A DNA stretch of 64,000 bases, taken from contig JAYRMR010000006.1 in the NCBI GenBank assembly GCA_041912595.1, positions 62,001 to 126,000 on the forward strand. The letters run 5' to 3'. Origin of the DNA: Roseateles_B sp041912595 (lineage in GTDB: Bacteria > Pseudomonadota > Gammaproteobacteria > Burkholderiales > Burkholderiaceae_C). Under the pieces are notes generated by a model that was not told the origin of the DNA, searched no databases, and saw only the letters and a list, made by a program, of their open reading frames with translations. The position numbers and the translations under genes were made by a program. Every line of letters begins with the position of its first letter. The first letter of the stretch is position 1. Of this stretch, positions 1 to 9,034 are shown one piece after another.

Positions 1-86
1 CCATGGAAGGCCTGGGGGGTGAACTTCACGCCTCCGGTAGCAAGAGCTTCAATTTCCGGGAGGGGTTTGTTGAGCGCTGGCGTCAT
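1..86 (-). CDS. bcp: Thioredoxin-dependent peroxiredoxin (Bcp/PrxQ), N-terminal fragment
   Basis: Only the first 28 codons lie in the window; the gene runs off the left edge. The visible protein begins MTPALNKPLPEIEALATGG, followed by VKFTPQAF. This matches the amino end of Bcp/PrxQ peroxiredoxins, where a short leader precedes the first strand of the thioredoxin fold. Family members reduce hydroperoxides in the cytoplasm with electrons from thioredoxin. The peroxidatic Cys lies beyond the edge and cannot be checked. The ATG at 84-86 is the only sensible start. A perfect TATAAT box lies 47-52 bases upstream on the same strand. Confidence 0.65.
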   Translation of the reverse strand, partial: MTPALNKPLPEIEALATGGVKFTPQAFH

Positions 87-132
87 GTGGGCGTTTTTGC
101 TAGTGGGCCTGCCCGGCTGGGCATAGCCTGCA

Positions 133-138
133 ATTATA
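133..138 (-). promoter_or_regulatory. Candidate sigma-70 -10 box for bcp
   Basis: Read on the minus strand this is a perfect TATAAT in otherwise GC-rich sequence, placed to give a leader of about 40 bases before the bcp start. No good -35 element sits 16-18 bases upstream (the best match is CGGACC), so the call rests on the -10 box alone. Confidence 0.35.
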
Positions 139-299
139 CGTTGAACGCCAAAGCCGGTCCGGGCGACCCCTTCAGGGGATTGTCCGGAGGCGCCAGGAAT
201 GCTGCACTCCGTGGCCGTCGGACCGCCCTCGAGCACGCCCGCCCCGGGGGCCATCGGGGCGCCGGCAGGCCGGGACCGGGTCCCCGCCGCCGATCGGGC

Positions 300-692
300 T
301 CAGCCCTGCGACGGCTCCGTGCCCTCGATCAGCAGGGCCGCCAGCACGGCGCGGCCTTCCGCGGCGAGCACGTTGTAGGTGCGGCAGGCGGCGGCGAGGT
401 CCATCGTCTCCAGGCCGATCCGGGCCTCGATCAGCGCCCGGTAGCGCGCCGGCGGCACGAAGCGCAGGCGCTCCCCGCTGCCGAAGATCACGAGCTCGGG
501 CTTGAGGGCCAGGATGCGCTCGAAGGCGGGCTCGTCCAGGTCCTCGAAGCGCCCGACGCCCCAGCCCTGCACCTCGCCGCGCCAGGGCACCAGCAGGCTG
601 CTGCCATGCGGGCGGCCGTTCACCCACACGCGGTTGGTCTCGTGACGGGAGATGCTGTTGCCGCCTTGCTGTTCGTCGAGCTGGAATTTCAT
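300..692 (-). CDS. Mth938-like (Xcc1710 family) domain protein
   Basis: A 130-residue protein made almost entirely of one Mth938-like domain. It opens with MKFQLDEQQGGN and has the family signature VWVNGRPHGSSLLVPW near residues 22-37, then ELVIFGSGERLRF and a C-terminal RTYNVLAAEGRAVLAALL. The fold is a small alpha/beta domain, related to the mitochondrial assembly factor NDUFAF3, with no agreed enzymatic role in bacteria. It lies just upstream of bcp in the same direction, about 210 bases away. That pairing is frequent in Burkholderiales, but no functional link is shown here. The gene is divergent from alaA. Confidence 0.85.
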   Translation of the reverse strand: MKFQLDEQQGGNSISRHETNRVWVNGRPHGSSLLVPWRGEVQGWGVGRFEDLDEPAFERILALKPELVIFGSGERLRFVPPARYRALIEARIGLETMDLAAACRTYNVLAAEGRAVLAALLIEGTEPSQG

Positions 693-860
693 GCCGGAGC
701 GCTGGAGTTGGAGAGGGGGAGGGGGCGGAGGCAGGGCGGACGAAGCCTAGGTGCGCGGCTTGCGAATCATGGAGCGTTCCATCCAGGGAAAGCCCTGCTA
801 CCCTGTTAAATTCTACGTTTTGCGGCGCAACATGCGCGGCATCCACGAGGAGTCCCTGTC

Positions 861-2087
861 TTGAACCCGATTTCCAAGTCCGCCAAGCTTGCCAATGTCT
901 GCTACGACATCCGTGGTCCTGTGCTGGACAAGGCGCGGCAGATGGAGGAAGAGGGGCAGAAGATCATCAAGCTGAACATCGGCAACATCGCCGCCTTCGG
1001 CATCGCCCCCCCGGACGAGATCGTCCAGGACATGATCCGCAACCTGCCCGACGCCGCCGGCTACACGGACTCCAAGGGCCTCTTCGCCCCCCGCAAGGCG
1101 GTGGTGCACTACTGCCAGGAAAAGAACATCCGCGGCGTGACGGTGGACGACGTCTACCTGGGCAACGGCGCCTCCGAGCTGATCGTGATGGCCCTGAACG
1201 CCCTGCTGGACAACGGCGACGAGGTGCTGCTGCCCGCGCCCGACTACCCGCTGTACACCGCCGCCGTGGCACTCTCGGGCGGCACGCCGGTGCACTACGT
1301 CTGTGACGAGCAGAGCGACTGGATGCCCGACATCGAGGACATCAAGCGCAAGATCACCCCGCGCACCCGGGCGATCGTCGTCATCAACCCGAACAACCCG
1401 ACCGGCGCGCTCTACCCGGAGTCGCTCCTGCTCGAGATCATCGAGGTCGCCCGCCAGCACCAACTGATCATCATGGCGGACGAGATCTACGACAAGACGC
1501 TGTTCGACGGCAACGTCCACACCAGCATCGCCTCGCTCTCGGAAGACGTCCTCACGCTGACCTTCAACGGCCTGTCCAAGAACTACCGCAGCTGCGGCTA
1601 CCGGGCCGGCTGGATGGTCGTCTCGGGCGAGAAGCGCCATGCCCAGGACTACATCACCGGGCTGAACATGCTGGCCTCCATGCGCCTGTGCGCCAACACG
1701 CCGGGGCAGCTGGCCATCCAGACCGCCCTGGGCGGCTACCAGAGCATCAAGGACCTCGTGGCGCCCACCGGCCGCCTGTGCCGCCAGCGCGACCTCGCCT
1801 ACGAGCTGCTGAGCCAGATCCCCGGCGTGAGCGTCGTCAAGCCCAAGGCCGCGCTCTACATGTTCCCCCGCCTGGACCCCAAGATCTACCCGATCGAGGA
1901 CGACCAGCGCTTCGCCTATGAGCTGCTGGCCGAGGAAAAGGTGCTGATCGTGCAGGGGACGGGCTTCAACTGGAGCGCCCCCGATCACTTCCGCCTCGTG
2001 TTCCTGCCCAACACCGACGACCTGCGCGAAGCCGTGGGCCGGATCGAGCGCTTCCTGTCGAACTACCGAAAACGCCACGGGCGCTGA
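861..2087 (+). CDS. alaA: Glutamate-pyruvate aminotransferase AlaA
   Basis: A 408-residue class I/II PLP-dependent aminotransferase that makes alanine from pyruvate and glutamate in the cytoplasm. It is near colinear with E. coli AlaA: NVCYDIRGPVL near the start, INPNNPTGALYP around residue 175, MADEIYDK, and TFNGLSKNYRSCGYRAGW with the PLP lysine at K240. The start is TTG. It is chosen because GAGGAG lies 8 bases upstream and because translation from it gives MNPISKSAKLANV, matching the family amino end. It is the first gene of a forward run into hom and thrC, a common order in betaproteobacteria, so co-transcription with hom (34-base gap) is likely. Confidence 0.93.
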   Translation: MNPISKSAKLANVCYDIRGPVLDKARQMEEEGQKIIKLNIGNIAAFGIAPPDEIVQDMIRNLPDAAGYTDSKGLFAPRKAVVHYCQEKNIRGVTVDDVYLGNGASELIVMALNALLDNGDEVLLPAPDYPLYTAAVALSGGTPVHYVCDEQSDWMPDIEDIKRKITPRTRAIVVINPNNPTGALYPESLLLEIIEVARQHQLIIMADEIYDKTLFDGNVHTSIASLSEDVLTLTFNGLSKNYRSCGYRAGWMVVSGEKRHAQDYITGLNMLASMRLCANTPGQLAIQTALGGYQSIKDLVAPTGRLCRQRDLAYELLSQIPGVSVVKPKAALYMFPRLDPKIYPIEDDQRFAYELLAEEKVLIVQGTGFNWSAPDHFRLVFLPNTDDLREAVGRIERFLSNYRKRHGR

Positions 2088-2121
2088 GCCGCCCCCCACC
2101 CCGTCAGAACGAGCACACACC

Positions 2122-3444
2122 ATGAAAGCGATCAAAGTCGGCCTCCTTGGCATCGGCACCGTAGGCAGCGGCACCTTCAACGTGCTGCGTCGCAACCAGG
2201 CCGAGATCCGCGGCCGCGCCGGCCGGGGCATCGAGATCACCATGGTGTCGCGCCGCAATGTGGCGCTGGCGCGTGAGACCGTGGGCGACGCCGCGCAGGT
2301 CGTGGCCGACCCGCGCGAGATCATCGCCAACCCCGAGATCGACATCATCGTCGAGCTGATCGGCGGCTGCGGCCTGGCCCGCGAGCTCGTGCTGGAGGCC
2401 ATCGCGGCCGGCAAGCATGTCGTCACCGCCAACAAGGCGCTGCTGGCCGTGCACGGTACCGAGATCTTCGCCGCCGCCCGCGAGAAGGGCGTGATGGTCG
2501 CCTTCGAGGCCGCCGTGGCCGGGGGCATCCCCATCATCAAGGCCCTGCGCGAGGGCCTCACCGCCAACCGCATCGAGTGGCTCGCCGGCATCATCAACGG
2601 CACGACGAACTTCATCCTGTCCGAGATGCGCAGCAAGGGTCTGGACTTCGCCACCGTGCTGAAGGAGGCGCAGCGCCTGGGCTATGCCGAGTCCGATCCC
2701 ACCTTCGACATCGAGGGCGTGGACGCCGCGCACAAGGCCACGATCATGAGCGCCATCGCCTTCGGCATCCCGGTGCAGTTCGACAAGGCCCATGTGGAGG
2801 GCATCAGCCAGCTCCAGGCCACGGACATCAAGTACGCCGAGCAGCTGGGCTACCGCATCAAGCTGCTGGGCATCGCCCGCCGCCGCAGCGATGTCGCGGG
2901 TGGCGGCATCGAGCTGCGCGTGCACCCGACGCTGATCCCGGCGCAGCGCCTGATCGCCAATGTTGAAGGCGCGATGAACGCCGTCGTGGTCCAGGCCGAT
3001 GCCGTGGGCACGACGCTCTACTACGGCAAGGGCGCCGGCGCCGAGCCCACGGCCTCCGCCGTGATCGCCGACCTCGTCGACATCACCCGCCTGCACACCG
3101 CCGACCCCGACCACCGCGTGCCGCACCTGGCCTTCCAGCCGGATGCCATGAACAACACGCCGATCCTGCCGATGGCGCAGGTGCTCACCAGCTTCTACCT
3201 GCGCCTGCGCGTGGCGGACGAGGCCGGCGTGCTCTCGCGCATCACGACGATCCTGGCCGAGCACGACATCTCCATCGACGCCGTGCTGCAGCGCGAGTCC
3301 GCCGAGGGCGAGCGCCAGACCGACCTCATCATCCTGACGCACGAGACGCAGGAAGGCCGCATGAGCACGGCCCTCGCGCAGATGCAGGCCCTGCCCACCG
3401 TGCTGGCGCCCATCGTGCGCCTGCGCAAGGAGGAGCTGGCCTGA
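2122..3444 (+). CDS. hom: Homoserine dehydrogenase
   Basis: A 440-residue NAD(P)-dependent homoserine dehydrogenase, which reduces aspartate semialdehyde to homoserine at the branch to threonine and methionine. The Rossmann motif GLLGIGTVGSG is at residues 8-18. The catalytic domain contains ANKALLAVHG, AAVAGGIPIIK and the signature INGTTNFIL. A C-terminal ACT domain (about residues 355-430, from VLTSFYLRLRV) is the usual site of threonine feedback inhibition. The enzyme is monofunctional, with no aspartokinase fusion. In this group thrC normally follows directly; here two unrelated genes come between. Confidence 0.95.
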   Translation: MKAIKVGLLGIGTVGSGTFNVLRRNQAEIRGRAGRGIEITMVSRRNVALARETVGDAAQVVADPREIIANPEIDIIVELIGGCGLARELVLEAIAAGKHVVTANKALLAVHGTEIFAAAREKGVMVAFEAAVAGGIPIIKALREGLTANRIEWLAGIINGTTNFILSEMRSKGLDFATVLKEAQRLGYAESDPTFDIEGVDAAHKATIMSAIAFGIPVQFDKAHVEGISQLQATDIKYAEQLGYRIKLLGIARRRSDVAGGGIELRVHPTLIPAQRLIANVEGAMNAVVVQADAVGTTLYYGKGAGAEPTASAVIADLVDITRLHTADPDHRVPHLAFQPDAMNNTPILPMAQVLTSFYLRLRVADEAGVLSRITTILAEHDISIDAVLQRESAEGERQTDLIILTHETQEGRMSTALAQMQALPTVLAPIVRLRKEELA

Positions 3445-3497
3445 AGCCTGCCCGGATGCCCGCCGGAGCGGCTTCGGCCCCACGCTGAAGTGCTGCC

Positions 3498-4865
3498 ATG
3501 ACCACGAGCGACCCCGGCCAGCTGCTGGATGACTTCTCCGCGCTGCTGGCCAATGACCCCGGCGCGCTCTCCACGCAGAGCGGCTACTACGTGCCCAATC
3601 TGCATGGCACCGGGGCGGAGGACGTGGTCGCGCTGCTGGGGCGGGCCATCCGGCGCAGCCACGGCGACGCCCAGCTCTACTACTTCAGCGGCCAGCGCGG
3701 CACCGGCAAGAGCACGGAGCTGCGCCGCCTCGAGATCCTGCTGAACGGCCAGCCGGGCACGCGCGCCTACATCGTCGACGCGCTGGACTACATCGGGGAC
3801 ACCCACCCGATCGACACCCTGGACCTCCTGCTCGTCACGGCCGCCGCCTTTGCCGACCGCCTGAGCCAGCCCGACGCCCTGGGCCATGAGCCGGACGGGC
3901 CCGAGCGCCCGCTGCAGCGCTTCACCCGCTGGCTGGCCACGGAGGTCGAGATCACCGGCGTGACGCTGGGCGGCGTGAAGGCCGAGTTCAAGCAGCAGCA
4001 GCAGAGCCTCATGCAGCGCCTGCGCGCCTTCGACCTCGCGCGCCAGGAGCGCGTGATGGCGGAGTGCCGCGCCCACATCGGCCATCTGGCCGCGGCGGTG
4101 CAGCAGCGCTGGCAGGCCAGCAAGGTCGTGCTGATGGTGGATTCCCTGGAACGCTTGCGCGGCATCGGCAAGGACGCCACCGAGATGTTCGACCGCGTCG
4201 TCCGCGTGTTCGACGGGGACCTCAACCAGCTGCGCGTGCCGGGCCTGCACATGGTCTACGCCGTGCCGCCCTACCTGCCCTATCTCACCAACATCAAGGC
4301 CCTGGTGCAGCTCTTCATGCTGGCCTCGGTCCGCGTGTGCGAGCCGCCGTCCCGCGCACGGCGCAAGCCCCGCGAGGCCGGGTTGCAGGCCATGCGCCAG
4401 GTGGTGGAGCGCCGCTGCCCGCGCTGGCGGGAGCTGCTGACCGAGCCGGCCCTCGACCGCCTGATCCTGACCTCCGGCGGTGACCTGCGCCAGCTGCTGC
4501 GCCGCCTGCTGCTGGACACGCTCGACGAGGCCTCCTTCGCCCTCGATCGCCTGCCGCTGCAGGCCGACGATGCCCTCCTCGAGACCGTGGTGCAGCGCCA
4601 CCGCGTGGAGTTCGAGAGCCTCGTCGTGCAGGACGAGTACCCGCTGCTCAAGGGCATCGCCGAGCAGAACGCGCTCGAGCTGCGCCACCGGGACGAGCTG
4701 CCCGTGGTGGCGCATTTCTTCGACGTGCGCGCCGTCCTGAACTACCGCAACGGCGTGGACTGGCTGGACCTGAACCCGCTGCTCTGGCAGCTGATCGACC
4801 AGAGCCAGAGCCCGCCGTCACCGTCGATGCCGCCCGCCCCGGTGGCCGGGAGCCCCGCACCATGA
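3498..4865 (+). CDS. P-loop ATPase of unknown role, inserted between hom and thrC
   Basis: A 455-residue protein with a clear Walker A motif, GQRGTGKST at residues 65-73, after a short lead-in in which SGYYVPNL resembles the entry to AAA/STAND-type ATPase domains. The Walker B strand is VVLMVDSLERL (D215). Further C-terminal are LHMVYAVPPYLPYL near 250, and a helical block with LTSGGDLRQLLRRLLLD that resembles a sensor/winged-helix region. The middle carries a possible coiled coil (FKQQQQSLMQRLRAFDLARQ). No membrane segment is seen. The stop overlaps the start of the TPR gene by four bases (ATGA), so the two are probably translated together and act as partners. I do not recognise a named family. 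A STAND-like signalling or defence ATPase is one possibility, a housekeeping remodelling ATPase another. Confidence 0.75.
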   Translation: MTTSDPGQLLDDFSALLANDPGALSTQSGYYVPNLHGTGAEDVVALLGRAIRRSHGDAQLYYFSGQRGTGKSTELRRLEILLNGQPGTRAYIVDALDYIGDTHPIDTLDLLLVTAAAFADRLSQPDALGHEPDGPERPLQRFTRWLATEVEITGVTLGGVKAEFKQQQQSLMQRLRAFDLARQERVMAECRAHIGHLAAAVQQRWQASKVVLMVDSLERLRGIGKDATEMFDRVVRVFDGDLNQLRVPGLHMVYAVPPYLPYLTNIKALVQLFMLASVRVCEPPSRARRKPREAGLQAMRQVVERRCPRWRELLTEPALDRLILTSGGDLRQLLRRLLLDTLDEASFALDRLPLQADDALLETVVQRHRVEFESLVVQDEYPLLKGIAEQNALELRHRDELPVVAHFFDVRAVLNYRNGVDWLDLNPLLWQLIDQSQSPPSPSMPPAPVAGSPAP

Positions 4866-6373
4866 GGCCCGATGCCGAGGCCCTGGGCGCCGCCGGCGAG
4901 GCCGCCTGGGCGCGCCTGAGCCGCCGCCTGGGCCAGTTGCAGGGCTTCGGCTACATCGTGCTGTTCGTGGCGGATCCGACGCTGCTGGCGCCGTTCAAGG
5001 CCCGGCTGTCGAGCTGGCTGGCCGCGCGTCAGTGGCCCTGGGCCGAGGTGGGTGAGATGGGCGAGTCGGTGCCGGCGTCGCTGGCCGAGCGCAGCATGCA
5101 GGCCGTGTTCGACGCGCTGGGGGCCGTCCCGCCGCCGCGCCTCGTCTGGCTGGAGGCGCAGCGCGGCGCGGGGCAGGGCGCCTGGGAGCAGGCCCGCACC
5201 GAGCTGCTGAGCCGCCTCAACGAGCGCCGCGGGCGCCTGGAGGCCGAGCTGCCCGGGGCGCTGGTCCTGGTGCTGCCCGACGGCGCGCAGCGCGCCGCCG
5301 CGGCCCTGGCGCCGGACCTGTGGCACGTCCGCAGCCTGGGCCTGAGCCTCAGCCGGGAAGCCGGGGAGGGCCCGGCCGCGCCGTCCGCTCGTGTCCCGGC
5401 GGCCTCGGCACTGCCGGCGCCGGACGGTCCGGGTGCCCCTCCCGCGGCCCTCGCTGCCCTCGACCCGCCAGACGGCCTCAGCGGCCCGGTGTACGCCGAG
5501 GCCGCGCCGCGGGCCGCCGGGTTCGATGCAGCCGAGGCCGAGGACTGGCTGCAGCGCTGGACGCGCCTGCTCGCCGGCCGCACGGTCGAGTCCCTCCCGC
5601 TGCAGGACGAGGCGCTGCTGGCGCTGTCCCTCCTCGATGGCCTGCGCGCGCAGGCGGCGCTGGCGGACCTCGGGCGCTTGGACGCGGCACGGGACCTCGG
5701 CGCGCAGCTGGTCGGCCTTGCCCGGCACCGCCAGGGGCAGGGCCCCGGCCTGCTGGACATCGCGGCGGGCCGGGACCTCGCCATGGCCTTGATGCAATGG
5801 GCCGAGACGCTCCACCGGGCCGGCCGCGCGGCCGAGGCGCTGGCCGCGAGCCGGGACGCCGTCGCCGTCTGCCGCACGCTGGTGGAGCGCCTGGGCGAGA
5901 CGCCGGCCGCGCTGCGCGACCTGGCCCGCGCGCTCGACCACCTCGCCCGTCTGGCCCGCGAGCAGCGCGCCTGGCCCGAGGCCACCGAGGCGAGCGAGGA
6001 CTGCCTCGCCCAGTGCCGGACCATTGCCCTGCGCCACGGCGAGACGCCGGACACGCTGCGGGCCGTTGCGCAGGCGCTGGACCATGTCGGCCGGGTCGCG
6101 CAGTCCCAGGGCGACTGGAACCGCGCCGGCCTCGCCTTCGAAGAATGCCTGTCGATCCTGCAGGTCGTGGACCACCGCCTCGGCGGCAGCCCGCGCGCCC
6201 GCCAAGATCTTGCCGCCGCGCTGGATCGCATCGGCCGTGTCGCCGAGGCCCTCGGCGACTGGGCGCGCGGCGCCGAAGCCTATGACGAGGCCATGCAGCT
6301 GCGCCAGCCCCTGGCCGCGCGGCCGGATGACCTTTCCCCCTCTCAACCTCAAGCTGGAAGCCCAAGCCCGTGA
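4862..6373 (+). CDS. TPR-repeat protein, partner of the upstream ATPase
   Basis: A 503-residue protein with two parts. Residues 1-165 form an alpha/beta domain (strands such as GYIVLFVADP, PRLVWLEAQ and GALVLVLPD) that I cannot name. After a Pro/Ala-rich linker (about 170-225) the rest is helical, with about four imperfect 50-residue TPR-like units whose hallmark is ALDxxxRxAxxxxxW, for example RALDHLARLAREQRAW, QALDHVGRVAQSQGDW and AALDRIGRVAEALGDW. Such units are typical of bacterial TPR proteins paired with signalling NTPases. The start overlaps the ATPase stop by four bases, and the stop overlaps the GTG of thrC by four. It is therefore translationally locked into the threonine operon. 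Its function is unknown. Confidence 0.72.
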   Translation: MRPDAEALGAAGEAAWARLSRRLGQLQGFGYIVLFVADPTLLAPFKARLSSWLAARQWPWAEVGEMGESVPASLAERSMQAVFDALGAVPPPRLVWLEAQRGAGQGAWEQARTELLSRLNERRGRLEAELPGALVLVLPDGAQRAAAALAPDLWHVRSLGLSLSREAGEGPAAPSARVPAASALPAPDGPGAPPAALAALDPPDGLSGPVYAEAAPRAAGFDAAEAEDWLQRWTRLLAGRTVESLPLQDEALLALSLLDGLRAQAALADLGRLDAARDLGAQLVGLARHRQGQGPGLLDIAAGRDLAMALMQWAETLHRAGRAAEALAASRDAVAVCRTLVERLGETPAALRDLARALDHLARLAREQRAWPEATEASEDCLAQCRTIALRHGETPDTLRAVAQALDHVGRVAQSQGDWNRAGLAFEECLSILQVVDHRLGGSPRARQDLAAALDRIGRVAEALGDWARGAEAYDEAMQLRQPLAARPDDLSPSQPQAGSPSP

Positions 6374-7779
6374 ACTACCTCAGCACCCGCGGTGACAAGA
6401 CCGAACGCCGTTTCTGCGACATCCTGCTCGAAGGCCTGGCGCCGGACGGCGGCCTGTACCTGCCCGTGCGCTACCCGCAGGTCGATGCCGCCACGCTCAC
6501 TCGCTGGCGCGGCCTGGCCTACCACGAGCTGGCCTTCGAGATCCTCTCGCTCTACATCGACGACATCCCGGCCGAGGACCTGCGCGCCATCTGCGCCCGC
6601 ACCTACACGGCCGAGGTCTTCGGCACCCCCGAGATCACGCCGCTGAAGCCGCTGGCGCCGGGCCTTGCCCTGCAGGCCCTGTCCAACGGCCCGACGCTGG
6701 CCTTCAAGGACATGGCCATGCAGCTGCTGGGCCAGCTTTTCGAGTACGAGCTCAAGCGCCGGGGCGAGACGCTCAACATCCTCGGCGCCACCAGCGGGGA
6801 CACCGGCAGCGCGGCCGAGTACGCCATGCGCGGCAAGGCGGGCGTGCGCGTGTTCATGCTCTCGCCGCACGGCCGCATGAGCCCCTTCCAGCAGGCGCAG
6901 ATGTTCAGCCTGCAGGACGAGAACATCCACAACATCGCCGTCGAGGGCGTGTTCGACGACTGCCAGGACATCGTCAAGGCGGTCTCGAACGACCTGGCCT
7001 TCAAGCGCGAGCACAAGATCGGCACGGTCAACTCCATCAACTGGGCCCGGCTGCTCGCGCAAGTGGTCTACTACTTCGCGGGCTATTGCTACGCGACGAA
7101 GTCCAATGAGGAGCGGGTCAGCTTCTGCGTCCCCTCCGGCAACTTCGGCAATGTCTGCGCCGGCCACGTGGCCCGCATGATGGGGCTGCCGATCGAGCGC
7201 CTGGTCGTGGCCACGAACGAGAACGACGTGCTGGACGAGTTCTTCCGCACCGGCGTCTACCGCCCGCGCTCAAGCGCCGAGACGCACGAGACCTCCAGCC
7301 CCTCGATGGACATCTCCAAGGCCAGCAACTTCGAGCGCTTCGTGTTCGACCTCCTGGGCCGCGACGGCGCCCGCGTGAAGGCGCTGTTCAAGGACGCGCT
7401 CGAGCGTGACGGCCGCTTCGAGATCAGCGCCGCCGAGAAGGCCGCCATCGCCGGCTACGGCTTCGTCTCGGGCGCCAGCAGCCATGCCGACCGCCTCGCC
7501 ACGATCCGCGCCACGCAGCAGCAGTACGGCGTCATCGTCGACACGCACACGGCGGACGGCCTGAAGGTCGCAAACGACTGGCGGCAGGATGGCATCCCCA
7601 TGCTGGTGCTGGAGACGGCGCTGCCCGCCAAGTTCGCGTCCACCATCGTCGAGGCCCTGGGCGAGGAGCCCCCGCGGCCCGCGCACCTGCAGGGCATCGA
7701 GGCCCTGCCCAAGCGCGTGCAGCTGATGCCGGCCGACGCGCAGCAGGTGAAGGATTACATTCACGCCCATGTCCGCTGA
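6370..7779 (+). CDS. thrC: Threonine synthase
   Basis: A 469-residue PLP enzyme that converts O-phosphohomoserine to threonine. Diagnostic segments are the amino end MNYLSTRGD, GPTLAFKDMAMQLLG with the PLP lysine K113, ILGATSGDTGSAAEYAM, SINWARLLAQVVYYF and FCVPSGNFGNVCAG. The GTG start is chosen because it gives the family amino end exactly. The GTGA at this point is also the stop of the TPR gene, which implies translational coupling. The carboxyl end overlaps moeA by 11 bases. Together with hom it completes threonine synthesis, except for homoserine kinase, which is not in the window. Confidence 0.95.
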   Translation: MNYLSTRGDKTERRFCDILLEGLAPDGGLYLPVRYPQVDAATLTRWRGLAYHELAFEILSLYIDDIPAEDLRAICARTYTAEVFGTPEITPLKPLAPGLALQALSNGPTLAFKDMAMQLLGQLFEYELKRRGETLNILGATSGDTGSAAEYAMRGKAGVRVFMLSPHGRMSPFQQAQMFSLQDENIHNIAVEGVFDDCQDIVKAVSNDLAFKREHKIGTVNSINWARLLAQVVYYFAGYCYATKSNEERVSFCVPSGNFGNVCAGHVARMMGLPIERLVVATNENDVLDEFFRTGVYRPRSSAETHETSSPSMDISKASNFERFVFDLLGRDGARVKALFKDALERDGRFEISAAEKAAIAGYGFVSGASSHADRLATIRATQQQYGVIVDTHTADGLKVANDWRQDGIPMLVLETALPAKFASTIVEALGEEPPRPAHLQGIEALPKRVQLMPADAQQVKDYIHAHVR

Positions 7780-9034
7780 AACCACTGCCCCCACGCCCGC
7801 CCGCAAGCCGCTGCTGAGCCTGGACGAGGCGCTCGAGCGCCTGCTGTCCAGCGTCCAGCCGCTGGGCGAGACCGAGACACTGTCCACGTTCGATGCCCTC
7901 GGCCGCGTGCTCGCCGCCGAGGTCCGCTCGCAGCTCGACGTGCCCCCCCACGACAACAGCGCGATGGACGGCTATGCCCTGCGCCTCGCCGATCTGCCCG
8001 CCGACGGCACCGTGCTGCCCGTGAGCCAGCGCGTGCCCGCCGGCAGCGTGCCGCTGGCGCTGGAGCCCGGCACCGCGGCCCGCATCTTCACCGGGGCGCC
8101 CGTGCCCGCGGGCGCGGATGCCGTGCAGATGCAGGAGCACTGCGAGGCCGTGGCCGGTGACGGGCTGGGCGCCGTGCGCGTGGTGGACCGCCCGGCCCCG
8201 GGCGCCGCCATCCGGCGCCGGGGCGAGGACGTGCAGGCCGGCAGCGTGGTGCTGGCGGCCGGTCACCGCCTCGACCCGGCCGCGCTGGGCCTCGCCGCCA
8301 CGGTGGGCGCCGCTTCGCTGACCGTCGCCCGCCGCGTGCGCGTCGCCCTGTTCTCGACGGGGGACGAGCTCGCCATGCCCGGTGAGCCGCTCAAGCCCGG
8401 CGCCATCTACAACAGCAACCGCTTCACGCTGCGGGGCCTGCTCCAGCAGCTCGGCTGCGAGGTGGAGGACCTCGGCATCGTGCCCGACACCCTGGACGCC
8501 ACGCGCGCCGCGCTGCGTGCTGCCGCGGCGCGGGCGGACCTGATCCTCACCTCGGGCGGCGTGTCCGTTGGCGAGGAGGACCACCTGCGTCCCGCCGTGC
8601 TGGCCGAGGGCCAGCTGGACCTCTGGCAGATGGCCATCAAGCCGGGCAAGCCCCTGGCCTTCGGGGCGGTGCGCCGCCCGGGGCAGGACGGGCGGCAGGC
8701 CTGGTTCATCGGCCTGCCGGGCAATCCCGTGTCGAGCTTCGTGACCTTCCTGCTGGCCGTGCGGCCCGTGATCCTGCGCCTGCAGGGCGCTGCCGCACTG
8801 GCCCCGCAGGCCTACCCGCTGCGGGCCGACTTCGACTGGCTCAAGGCCGACAAGCGCCGCGAGTTCCTGCGCGCGCGGCTCAATGCCGACGGCGGGCTGG
8901 CGCTCTTCGCGAACCAGGGCTCGGGCGTGCTCAGCTCGGCCGTGTGGGGCGACGGCCTGGTCGACGTGCCGCCCGGCACCCCCATCCGCAGCGGCGATAC
9001 TGTGCGCTTCATCCCTTTCAGCGCGCTGCAATGA
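7769..9034 (+). CDS. moeA: Molybdopterin molybdotransferase MoeA
   Basis: A 421-residue MoeA, which inserts molybdate into adenylylated molybdopterin. Visible motifs are the DNSAMDGYAL loop near residue 66, IFTGAPVPAGADAVQMQE, FSTGDEL, TSGGVSVGEEDHL and GLPGNPVSSF, followed by a C-terminal domain IV. The length is typical. It starts inside the end of thrC, and its stop overlaps the moaD start by four bases. It belongs to the same transcription unit and supplies the cofactor needed by the molybdenum hydroxylase encoded about 5 kb downstream. Confidence 0.95.
   Translation: MSAETTAPTPARKPLLSLDEALERLLSSVQPLGETETLSTFDALGRVLAAEVRSQLDVPPHDNSAMDGYALRLADLPADGTVLPVSQRVPAGSVPLALEPGTAARIFTGAPVPAGADAVQMQEHCEAVAGDGLGAVRVVDRPAPGAAIRRRGEDVQAGSVVLAAGHRLDPAALGLAATVGAASLTVARRVRVALFSTGDELAMPGEPLKPGAIYNSNRFTLRGLLQQLGCEVEDLGIVPDTLDATRAALRAAAARADLILTSGGVSVGEEDHLRPAVLAEGQLDLWQMAIKPGKPLAFGAVRRPGQDGRQAWFIGLPGNPVSSFVTFLLAVRPVILRLQGAAALAPQAYPLRADFDWLKADKRREFLRARLNADGGLALFANQGSGVLSSAVWGDGLVDVPPGTPIRSGDTVRFIPFSALQ

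Noticed and set aside
5770..6330. Repeated 150-base units in the TPR gene as a DNA-level tandem repeat
   Set aside because: The similarity is at protein level (helical repeat pattern) and the nucleotide sequences have diverged.
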